Assembly: GCA_002189035.1 (NCBI GenBank)
Contig: NEEC01000019.1
Coordinates: 1,984,001-2,048,000, forward strand
From: Utricularia gibba
Lineage: Eukaryota > Streptophyta > Magnoliopsida > Lamiales > Lentibulariaceae
DNA: 64,000 nt
Direction: 5' to 3'
Under the pieces are notes generated by a model, which saw only the letters and a program-made list of their open reading frames with translations, searched no databases and was not told where the DNA came from. Shown in pieces: positions 50,162-60,467 of the stretch; position 1 is the stretch's first letter; each line of letters starts with the position of its first letter. The position numbers and the translations under genes were made by a program.

Positions 50162-50518
50162 TGCGGTTCCAGGTGAAGGGAATCTGTTATGTGCTAATGC
50201 ATGAGATCAGTTAGTTGCATCCATACCATTACTGAGTTTATGTTAGAATCATAGAAGCCAATTACGGGACCCGGCCGCACCACGAATTAAATGAGACAAG
50301 AAATATCTAACTGAATGAGACAAGAAATATGAAATCAATATTTTGTCAAAAGTTGGTTTTTAAGTGCATTCTATTCCAATTTCAAACAGCTCGCGCGTGA
50401 TCTGACGCGTTGTTAAGGCAGAGGCCCTACAGAAAAGAGATTACCATTTCCGTACATTTAATCTCATGATGAATCACGCAACGCACCAGGAGTCGGAAAG
50501 TGCCCGAAGAGACCAACT
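50162..50518. other. convergent 3' intergenic
   Basis: About 360 bases between the small coiled-coil gene (plus) and the ARF stop (minus). A short imperfect direct repeat (AATGAGACAAGAAATAT, about 50289 and 50313) is visible; otherwise nothing is recognised. Confidence 0.55.
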
Positions 50519-52715
50519 TTACACTCGGAGGTTGATGTTGTTCCTCGGTGGTTCCGCAAGAATCGTCAGCCGCCGCGCCGATCTCATGAACGTACTGCAT
50601 CAATATAAAGACGGCATGAGTTGACCGGAAAAAAAAACATGCATATCGTACACCAAATGGGAGTGTCCGGAGCTCACCCGAAAGGTTCATCGCCAAGTTT
50701 TCGGATGGCCCCTGTCGCGTCCCTGTAGACAACAAGGTTTGATGTCCTCTGAGCCTCGATGCGGAACAAGTCTTGGAGTTTTGATTGCAGTTCCTCGTAG
50801 CAACCAACAGAAGAAAGATCAACTGTGCGTCCCACATCGTCCGATTCCAGGAAGACTTTGCAGAGGCCATCAGTCTGCCCCTCGCACGGTGAGGGGGACG
50901 CTGAAGCAGAGAGCGCCTGTGCGTTGTTCTGATACAGGGCAAAGCCAGAACCATCGGAGGTATTTCCAAATTTATTATCCGATGAACTGTTGCTGGTTGG
51001 GGTAGGAGAAGCAGCATCATTCAGGCAGCCATGCGAAAGCTTGTTATCAGTAAGAATAGGCTGGCCGAAGAGCACAAACGAGGCTGTGGTTGGGGCAGAA
51101 GGTGACTTTGAATCATCTGATTTTGTGCACTGCTGAGCTGAGTTTCCCATAGACAGTAAACAAGAAATATTTTCATCTCTTCCGTGAATTGGAACAACTG
51201 GATTTAAAGCTTCGGACGAAAGGGGACAAGAGTCTAGCGTCATGAAGCAAGCAGAAGAGATGGCTGAAGGCTGTTTAGGTTGCTGGAAATATGAAGCTGG
51301 AAAACCATACTGAGCGTGCCTGGCTCCCTGCATGCCAGCAGGAGGAGAGCTGATCGGAACACATCCAAATATATTATTCGGCCGGAGAAGATGTTGGCTC
51401 GAAAACGAGGGCATGAAAATTTGTCCACCTAGAGGAAATTCTTGATGGGGCAGCCTGATCTTCTTTCCAGGATGTGAGAATGAAAAGGGAATTCCATGAA
51501 CGTTCGACACTAGCTCCACCAACCAAGGGCTCACTCGTTTCACGTTTTGCAAAAGATCTGGCTCATCCCAGCTCACCTACAATTCAACTAAAGCATCATC
51601 CAACACCTTACACTCAGTTTAAAATTAGAACTTAGATAACGGCTTACCTGAAGAAGCCTCCAAGGAGAATCAGGCCAAAGTATAGGATCGGCAACCTTAA
51701 CCGAAGAAATGGTCCCCATGAACCAACTTATTCTCGAGGAATCCTCCGTTTCAAAAGCCATCTTGAACCTCATACCTGGGGACCAGCATATTTGCAGGGC
51801 AACCTTAACTTGAGATGCTTTTACGCAAAACTCTGGAGTGCTAGCACGAGGATAGTAAATAACTTCAAATGGTTGTCCACTGGCAGCAAGAGTGGCTGCT
51901 TGTACCACATCTTCTGCTTTCACTCTTCCCCTGTTAATCCAACTTTCATCATGTCTGCTAAGCTTACCTTCATCATCCCCAAGAAACGCAGAAATGCCTC
52001 CACATTGCATTCCAGAGTTACCGCAAGCTGAGTTCCACCATGTCGGCATTTCTAATCCACTTCCAATCCCCTTCTTCGCCCGTCGAATTCCAACACAAAG
52101 ATCACCATTCTCAGCTCTCATAAACACAATAGAATCACCTGCAACAAGGCTCTTATGGTTCACAAATGTACTCCATCCTGTTGTCAATAGATGCCTCCTT
52201 GGAGTTCCTCTGTATATATGCCTGAACTTCCATATCTCTCCATGAACATCTTTCGCTATAATCGTCTGCACTGGAGGATCTGCATTGTAATCCAGTCTAG
52301 GAAATATTGTCTCAGCACAGTACCTCGGAACTGAGAATCCTCCACCATTGTTTGCATCAGACTGCGTCAGGGTCTTAGCAAACGATGTGGCTTTATCCTG
52401 ATTTCCAGAGCCACTAACGGTTGCAACCTCATTACCATCAAAGCCTGACTCATTCCCGTTTAACGGAACTAATCTAATCTTCGCAAAAACTTCATCAGTC
52501 TCTCGATCTGCTAAAAACTTCACTGCAGAAACTCTACATGGGATGTAGGCAGGAACTCGAGGACATTTCCTGAAATCAACATAACCAGAAGCATGCTCCG
52601 AGTGGCCCTGTGGGAAATAAAAGACGCTTGAATTCACACACGGCATTTGCACCATGCTTCCAGCACAAGCGTGCCATAACTGAGAGTCTAAACAGTGCTC
52701 TTCCTTAGACTCCAT
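50519..52715 (-). CDS. ARF16: Auxin response factor, ARF10/ARF16 clade (3 exons)
   Basis: Nuclear repressor-type auxin response factor. Exons in transcript order: 51648-52715, 50678-51576, 50519-50594, giving 680 residues. It starts MESKEEHCLDSQLWHACAGS. The B3 DNA-binding domain spans about residues 110-215 (TLTQSDANNGGGFSVPRYCA, HIYRGTPRRHLLTTGWS), and the auxin-response (ARF) domain about 270-356. The middle region is Ser/Pro-rich, and the C-terminal PB1 domain runs from about residue 592 (CKVFLESDDVGRTVDLS) through ARRLTIL near the end. The middle region contains a near-perfect miR160 site, diagnostic of the ARF10/16/17 clade; the presence of a PB1 domain excludes ARF17. ARF10 and ARF16 cannot be separated by eye. 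All domains are intact. Confidence 0.93.
51317..51337 (-). promoter_or_regulatory. miR160 target site in the ARF mRNA
   Basis: The plus strand reads TGCCTGGCTCCCTG-CATGCCA, which equals miR160 (TGCCTGGCTCCCTGTATGCCA) except for one T-to-C change. In the mRNA this gives a single G:U wobble at miRNA position 15. It lies in exon 2 and encodes about Ala-Gly-Met-Gln-Gly-Ala-Arg. miR160 cleavage of ARF10/16/17 is established. Confidence 0.92.
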
Positions 52716-53173
52716 ATAACAGGTCACTGAAACCAATAGGCAAAAATAACCGATGAAGAAAAATCTGGAGTCAAAGGCCTCATTTCACATCTCTGAACTA
52801 TTGAAACAATCAGAACTGCTCAGAAACAACTTCCGATGTGAATATATGACCTCAAATCTGAAGAAGAAATCTCTGATTCATGTGGTTAACTTTTCGCCCA
52901 AAAAAATCAATTCCCGAAAGAAAACGTGGGAAACAAGCGAAAATCTCAATTCCCCGCTCCTCCATTACTGAACAGAGAAAACACACCTCAAACGCCTGAA
53001 ACAGCAAATCTCGCCACGAGACACAAAATCAACAACGAAATCGAAAGGAATAGACTCAGAACAAAACGAAAAGTAAGAAGACTGAGTGAAAACGCGATGG
53101 TTGTGTTGTTTCGCTTCAGCTCTCCCAATCTACCCACAAAAATACTCCCACAACTCACACCCCCTTTACCCCG

Positions 53174-53193
53174 CTCTCTCTCTCTCTCTCTCT
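53174..53193. repeat. (CT)10 microsatellite in the ARF 5' flank
   Basis: Pure CT dinucleotide repeat about 460 bases upstream of the ARF ATG; on the ARF strand it reads GA. Confidence 0.85.
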
Positions 53194-55481
53194 AAGGTTA
53201 CGTAGGTACAGAACACAGCTATAGATGTATGTATACATAAACATATGTCTTATCTACAAAATGCCCATACAAAGAAAGCGTCTTTCATCGAGTCCTTCTC
53301 TTTTCCTTTTCCACCTGACCAGACAGTTTTTTCCCCCTTGCCCTTTTTCGCCCCACTGTAAAAAATCCCACTTTTTTCAAGAGCCTCATCAACACAGCAA
53401 CAAAAACACACCCCCTGCTGCTGCTCTTCGTCTTCTGTAGATCTAAAAGTAGATTCTGATTCCCCCATCTTTCTTCCAGAGCCCCAAAAGACCTACTCCC
53501 CAGTTCCAGAATCCAGAACAAACAACCCACGCAAATTATACTGTAATAGATGGGGTTATTATATTAATACTTTCATTCTGCTGCACAGTTGTCCATTAGG
53601 GCGGGCAGTTTCATTATTTAATGAACTTGGCTGTCCAATCAGCGAGTGAATCCCAAGTCTACTGCTGCTCCCATCCGATGTGAACTGCTTAAACCATGAT
53701 TTAATATAAAAATTATAAATTGGGAATTGAATGGGTTTTGGGCGGCGCTTTCGTCCCAAAAACAACACATAATTATTTTGAGATTCAAGATCAATTTTAT
53801 CATAATTAAAAACATTATAAACTATTTTCATCCGATTTTAAAATATTATAAAATAAATTATATATGATTTTGAAATTAACAAAATGATTAATAAAAGTTA
53901 CATTTTTATTCTTTTATTTAATTCAAATAAACTAAATACTTTATATCATAATTCCGTATATCAAACAATCTCTTAACCATAGTTTACGTAGTCCTGTTGA
54001 CTACTGAGTACAAAATAGAATCTCGACGCCATTTATATCAATAGATTCTCAAAATTACATTCCATTGCCCTGGATTTTTTGTTAAAAAAAAAAGAAGAAA
54101 TAGAAAAGGAATCCATGTTGACTATATAAAATTGTGGTTGGTTACATAAACACAGTCTAAATAGGCGAGTAGTTTACACTCCAGCGCATACATTCGTCAT
54201 AATGGATCCGATCCGTCGTGTTTACTGTTTTCCCAAAAGGACAAAAAAAAGGATAAGGGACCAAGTGTAGATGTTATTTGGGAAAAAGAGGCGGACGGAC
54301 AAAATAGGCATCAGCGAATAATGCAATTTTTTATTCATGGAACCAACAACCCTAACTACCAACCAACGTCCTTTAACTTTCCAATTCCAACATAATTTCT
54401 TACGTGTGTTCCTTCAATAAATCAAGCACACACATGAGGCATCGCATCTGCCCTGTGCCTGAGCCTGAGCCTGTGCCGACGCTTTAAATAACACATTATC
54501 GCTTTGTTTTTTTTTAAGAAGCATACCGAGTGACAGACAACGCTTGCCCTTCACTAACAAAAGTGTTGGTTCATTCGCTTTTCCCGAGTATCGCTTTCCC
54601 TTTTGAAATCCCGCAAACTCGAAGAAAGGCTACTGCCAGCCATTTTTCATAATATTGTCCGAATCCAATAAATGTTTATTTGGTTAGCCACTTCGATTTT
54701 TCAACTCTATTTAGAAAATATATTTTCTTTTTTTACAGTTGTGTAAAACATACATGGCTCAGTGCAGTGCAGTCCCGGAACCGTAAGCCGGTCCCAACAA
54801 CGAACATGTGGCGAGCTCCCAAAAGTGGCATGGCGTTATGCGAGTTCGTGCACAAGTACAAGTCGTAACATCATATGTCTTCTTTTTTCTTTTAAAGACT
54901 CGAGTGTAAGATTCGAAAGACTCTTACACGGAGTATGAGAATAGCACTTCCTTTTTCCCCAAAAAAAAAATGTAATATTGAGGAGGCAGTTGATGGATTG
55001 TTGTATTGCATTGCAGTGCAGAGGCTCATTTATGTTTATGAGGAGAGACGTGGATGGGGGGGGAGTGAGTAAAGAGAGTGATGAGGACCTGAGAAAAGGC
55101 TTGTCTGGACTGGGAATGGAATCTGGAATCTGGGAGAGAGTTGCACTTAACTCAGTAGCCTCGCCTCGCCTCGCGAAACTAAGCCAACCCATCAATCCAT
55201 GCCCACTGCTCCGCGACTAAACGACGATTATCTCCTGCGCTGCGCTGCACTGTACTGCTCTGCACTGCACCCCCCCTGTGCTCCTGCGCTGCGCTGCGCA
55301 GCTCCCAGAATCATTCCATTTTCAAGTCTACAATAACTCACCGCACCGCACTAGATTCCATATTCCAGTATAAAGTTATGCATCAATGAATAGTGAGTGT
55401 ATGTAGAGTAAATTATTTGAGAGTGTGGCGGGTGAGGCTGAGGCTGAGCCCCGACTCCGAGGGATGGAGGCCCACTACAAG

Positions 55482-55512
55482 CGTGTGTATGTGTGTGTGT
55501 GTGTGTGTGTGT
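55482..55512. repeat. (GT)n microsatellite
   Basis: About 31 bases of GT dinucleotides with one TA interruption. Confidence 0.85.
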
Positions 55513-56045
55513 TGCCCCACGACAGCACCTACTCAAGTCGACCCACATCCCGGGGGGCGCCACCCCCTATTACTCTTACTATCCTCCTCGTCCTCGTGCC
55601 ACTGCCCCCGGTTCCTACTGCCTACTACATACGTGTTGTTTTTTTAAAAATCTTTCTTTCTAAAATAGAATATGAGAAACCTTCAAGAGTGACTGACGTC
55701 AGGATTGTTGGATGGAGCGTGGGGATTTGTTTATGTTTATATGGATCAAAACTCTCCTCGTATGAGTATTTTAATTAACTAAATTTTTATACATCAGTTG
55801 AAGCATAATAATACTTTATGCATGTATGTATATAATTATATTTTTAAACTCTCCCACAACCAAAATGAAAAATCAAGAGTATTTTTTGTTTGGGAGTTGG
55901 GACAATCGGAAGGCGTGGGGTGGCAAATAATTCACAGCACGATGACAGAGACAGACAGAGAGACGAGTGGTGAATTAGAAAGAGAATTTTTAGGGGCAGG
56001 GCAGCAATGATGACCATCGCATCGCGTCGCGCTGGTGAATTGGAT

Positions 56046-56077
56046 TTCCTTCCTTCCTTCCTTCCTTCCTTCCTTCC
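56046..56077. repeat. (TTCC)n microsatellite
   Basis: Eight uninterrupted tetranucleotide units. Confidence 0.85.
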
Positions 56078-57507
56078 ACTATACAAAACAGTAGAGTACA
56101 CCAAGTCGAGTCCGCAGGCAGTTTGGCGATAGGGTTGTGGAGGGCACAATCGCGCAAGCACAGGACAGCCCCTGGCTGTGGTTTCCTTTATTTTGAAAAA
56201 AAAAAAAGTAGTGATGCGATGCTGCTGCTGGTGGTGGAAAAGGAAAGGGAGTTTTAGTGGGGGTGAACAGACAGTGAGGTCCAGTTGACCTGCAGCCTGC
56301 AGGAGCAGGGGGCGCTGATCTCTCCTTTCCTCTTCTCTCCTCACAGGAGGAGGAGGAGCAAGACAAAGGAAGGATGTGGCCCTCACCCTCACCCTAGGGC
56401 CTGCGCCTACCACTACTCACCACTGTCTGTGTTGTTGTGTGTGCCGCTGGCGACACCCCCAATTACTCAAATCACCGTTTATTCACCTTCACTTTTTGAC
56501 ATCTCATAAAATTAGAATTTGTCAAATAACTGAGTTTGGTTTATGATTTGCGAAATAACTCACTTTTTTATGAAAATTTACAAAATAAATATCATTTATA
56601 TCGCACTTGAATTCAATTTTCCTTTTTTAAAAATATTTTTCTCAAAAAAAATTAAAATCTTATTCTATCTTTTGTGTGGTAGAAAAATCGGTGTAGTAGA
56701 AGGATTCTTTTTATTTATTTATTGTAAATCGGGTATTTTAAGTGGCTCCGTTTTACCGATTTATGAGATTATGATTAAGATGCTAAAGAAAACATTAAAA
56801 TGAAATTAGGATTTTTACCTTAAAATTACCGCAATGGAAAACCTCGACGTTAGGTGAATTCACTGGAAGAATGGTTTTATCAGGGAGAAGAGAAAAAATT
56901 AAAAAAGGGGCGTAGAGAGAATAGAATATGTTTCCTCTTAGTTGAGTTCCTATTTATAGGAGAGTTTCGATTGATCAATTTTTGAGAATGTTGGCTATTT
57001 TTTACACTTGACATGATAAGTTTGATCTTGGTTTGTTATCATATTGACAGATAACCGGCGCGTATTCTTTGCATACGGGCTACTTTTAAGATTGCCGCTT
57101 ATTGGGGCTTCCGACAAGTCTGTTCGGACTCGGACTCGGGCATCCGCCTCCGGGCTGTTTTTACGAGTTAATCCAGATTTCCCACAGATCCGAGCGGGTC
57201 CACGTATAGTAATCACGACACTACCTTAATTAGTTAATATAAGTGCCAGCCCAAAACGGACAAGATTTAGGAAGGAGGCCCAATTTAGAAGTCTGGGCCC
57301 AGTCCATTAAGCACTCGTTTTAACCGCCAAGTTTGATGATGGCGCGTTCTCCGACAGACTCGGGCACTCGCGCGATTCCACCTGCAGATGTTCAACGCTA
57401 AACTGATCGCCATCCTCAACCTATCCCATCTTGTGTTCGGCATTCTCCTGTTATATGCTTCCTCGAATCCCTCACCAACAACTGCAAACTAGCCCCATTC
57501 TCCACTG

Positions 57508-59590
57508 ATGGCTTTGATGAAGCTTGGCTCCAAAGCCGAAGCTTTTCACCGCGATGGCCAAACATGGTCGCCGGATTTGAGTGTTCTATTGTTTGATTCA
57601 ATTCATCTATAGGTTTGATTCTCACTTCCGGCTCTCTTTATTTTTTTCGCAGGCGCTGCAATTCTGGGCTCTTGAGCGATGTTTCAATTGAAATTGGGGA
57701 AATGTCGTTTCATCTCCATAAGGTGGTGGATGAGTTTCATCAATTCTTGTCTTTCTTTGTTGATGGATCAAACTAGCTTTTAAAATGGCACTGTTTTTTG
57801 TTTTATCAGTTCCCATTGTTATCGAGAAGCGGGCTGTTGGAGAAGATGATCGAAGAATCGACTTTCACGGATGGATCGTCCTGTATTGTTCAATTGAATC
57901 AATTACCAGGGGGCGCTAAAAGTTTCGATCTCATCGCCAAATTCTGTTACGGCGTCAAAATCGAGCTCACTTCAATGAATGTGGTCTGTCTCCGGTGCGC
58001 GGCGGAGTATCTCGAGATGACGGAGGAGTATGGAGAAGGGAACATGATCGTACAAACGGAATCGTTTCTCAAAGAGGTGTTCGAGAATTGGACTGATACA
58101 ATCAAAGCTCTGGAAACATGTGAAGAAGTTCTTCCACATGCTGAGGAGCTCCACATTATATCTAGATGCATAAACTCCCTAGCTATGAAAGCTTGCTCCG
58201 ACCAAAAGCTGTTCAATTGGCCGGTTTCCGGCTCCAACGATGCTGCGCGATCGGAATCTTGGAATGGGATTTCGACTTACTCTAAGACACAGCAGCAACT
58301 AGGCGAGGATTGGTGGTATGAAGATGTCTCGTTCCTCAGTTTGCCTCTCTACAAACGTCTCATTCAGGCTGTGGAATCTTCTGGGATGAAACCAGAGAAT
58401 ATCGCCGGAGCTTTGATATTTTACGCGAAGAAATACATTCCCCAGATGAACAAACAGTCCAGCTTCAAGAATCCAACTTCAGGGTCCACCATTTCTATTC
58501 CGTCTGAAGCTGATCAAGGTGCTCTTCTCGAAGAAATAGTTGGGTTGTTACCTGCCCAAAAAGGTGTAATCCAATCCAGGTTTCTTCTACGGCTACTTAG
58601 GACAGCGATGGCTCTCCAGACAAGCCAAGCATGCAGAGACAACTTGGAAAAGAGAGTTGGTTATCAGATGGACCAGGCTTCTTTGGAAGATCTTCTGGTT
58701 CCCAACATGGGATATTGTGTGGAAACTGTGTACGACATTGATTGTTTTCATAGGATTCTCGAGCATTTCATGTCAATGGAGCAAGAAGGTTCAAGATCTT
58801 CTTCTCCCTGCATCGTGGAAGAGGTTGCTGAAGGAGCTCATTCATTGACATCCCTGACGATGGTCGCAAATTTGGTGGATTCATACCTATCAGAAGTTGC
58901 TGCGGATGTTAATCTCAAGTTTCCGAAGTTCCAGTCCATCGGCGCCACAGTGCCTGACTATGCACGGCCTGTTTCCGATGGGATTTATCGCGCCATTGAC
59001 ATTTACCTCAAGGTACATTTCGAGAATAACAACACCTGAGCCAAATCAATAAATTATCTTTATTGAAAACTTCATCGAGGTGTCCTTTCAATAAATAGGC
59101 CCATCCATGGCTGACGGATGCTGAACGGGAGCAAATCTGCAGAGTGATGAATTTCCAGAAACTGTCGCTAGATGCAACTACCCACGCAGCACAAAACGAG
59201 AGGCTTCCACTGAGGGTGATCGTGCAAGTTCTGTTCTTCGAGCAATTGAAACTTCGAACGTCGATCTCCGGCTGGTTGTTCCTATCCGATAACCCGGAAA
59301 ACTCCCAAATCGCAAATTCCGTGTTGGGGGTGGGTAAGCAAGACGGTAGTGGGGCTGTGGATATGAGGGAACGGGTGAGCGCACTGGAGAAGGAGTGCAG
59401 GAGCATGAAGGAGGAGTTTCAGAAGCTGGAGAAGACGAGGAGGAGCTGGAACATCTTCTGCAGGAGGAACTCAAAGCAATACTTGGATCCAAAATCGACA
59501 AAAAATTGCACTGTACTGCAGGTTCCGCCGCCGCCGCTTCCGTGTTCTCCAGGCGACATGAAATTTTCTGGGAACGCACAAAATAAGTGA
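57508..59590 (+). CDS. NPH3/RPT2-like BTB protein (4 exons)
   Basis: Plant-specific NPH3 family member; such proteins act as CUL3 substrate adaptors or phototropin partners at the plasma membrane. Exons 57508-57566, 57653-57722, 57810-59012, 59099-59590 give 607 residues. The ATG at 57508 gives MALMKLGSKAEAFHRDGQTW, the conserved family start. The BTB domain covers about residues 28-130 (SDVSIEIGEMSFHLHKFPLL, FDLIAKFCYGVKIELTSMNV). The NPH3 domain spans about 205-485 (WWYEDVSFLSLPLYKRLIQA, KPENIAGALIFYAKKYIPQM, GYCVETVYDID) and continues into LPLRVIVQVLFFEQLKLRTS. A coiled coil (residues 520-560) precedes a Pro-rich end (PPPPLPCSP). NPH3 itself is longer; this fits the At5g03250/At1g30440-like branch, from memory. 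Confidence 0.93.
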
Positions 59591-60467
59591 TAACATTTGA
59601 TCCGGGTCGATTTGTTCATCTCCAAATTGATTGGCTATATAATACTATTTTGTAATTGATATCAAAATAGTTGATTTTAAATAATTATTTTTATTTCCTT
59701 AATATATAAAAAATTATAAATATAAAACTAGTGATTTAGTAACCGTATCTTACGTTGTAAAATACAGGAAGAGATATGTTTAAATAAAATAACAATTCTA
59801 ATACTTGGGAGATGCATCCAGCTTCATTGGGCCTCATCGTGGGCACCAAGGTATCCAAATAGTGAGCTGAGCTAGCTTACGTTCTCGTAGGGATGGAGCT
59901 CAGGGCCCACAATCGCAACCTCCTACTCCTACTCTGTGCTGGACCAGCCCATATTCTGCTCCACCAAAAAAGTATAACTTCTACTCAGGGAATCGATCCA
60001 CTTGACAGGCCGGTAAGAGCCCACTGTTAAAATGCAATAAAAAAGCCCACACCCTTTCAGTGCAACACCGTTGGTTTAATCCGCGTGGAGCAGGAGGGTC
60101 ATGTAATGAGTCGCATTCATTACCGCAGTAAACCTGCAAAGCATTGCATATGCGTTGTTACACACAACTGATTTCGATTTCAAGTGTTTTATTTTGAGTC
60201 TAGTAATTTGTCACAAAATTTATAAACATTTGAAATTTTGTTTCAAACAAGTGACCGTTGGAATCCACACGTGGCGACCACGTGTCCCTCCCCATCCCAT
60301 CTACGGATTCTCCAGTATTTGCAGGGACGTCCCTCCAGACCCACAATTTTACATTCTTGCATCCATATCGTTGCCTGTTGCTCCACTCTTTTTCGCATCT
60401 CCATTCTCTCTCCAACCCGGCATTTAGTGCGTCCTCCGTCCTCCGATGGAAGTCTGAAGGAGATAAA
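59591..60467. promoter_or_regulatory. NPH3 3' flank and lectin kinase promoter
   Basis: About 880 bases. 59591-59800 is AT-rich 3' flank. Several GGGCC/GCCCA motifs lie at 59828-60050. A pair of inverted G-boxes lies at 60268-60284, about 190 bases upstream of the kinase ATG. Confidence 0.5.
60268..60284. promoter_or_regulatory. inverted G-box pair (CACGTGG-CGA-CCACGTG)
   Basis: Two perfect CACGTG G-boxes in opposite orientation with a 3-base core, forming a 17-base near-palindrome. G-boxes bind bZIP (ABF/GBF) and bHLH (PIF/MYC) factors. Use by the lectin kinase promoter is inferred from distance. Confidence 0.6.

Larger units (their letters stand above)
52716..57507. other. long intergenic region upstream of ARF and NPH3 genes
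   Basis: About 4.8 kb without a supportable gene, between two divergent genes. 52716-53540 is probably the ARF leader and promoter. 53540-54500 is AT-rich. 54950-55660 is low-complexity with TGCGCTGCGCTGC-type repeats (55230-55305) and a GT microsatellite. 55840-56470 includes a TTCC microsatellite. 57240-57310 has GGCCCA/TGGGCCCA motifs before the NPH3 gene. Several open frames here are short and without similarity. Confidence 0.5.

Noticed and set aside
53018-53023. GAGACA (AuxRE TGTCTC on the minus strand) upstream of the ARF gene
   Set aside because: A single hexamer is expected by chance at this density, and there is no paired element.
55844-56509. open frames of up to 189 codons around the TTCC repeat
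   Set aside because: Composition is dominated by the microsatellite and by Pro/Ser-rich low-complexity translations on both strands; no family resemblance.
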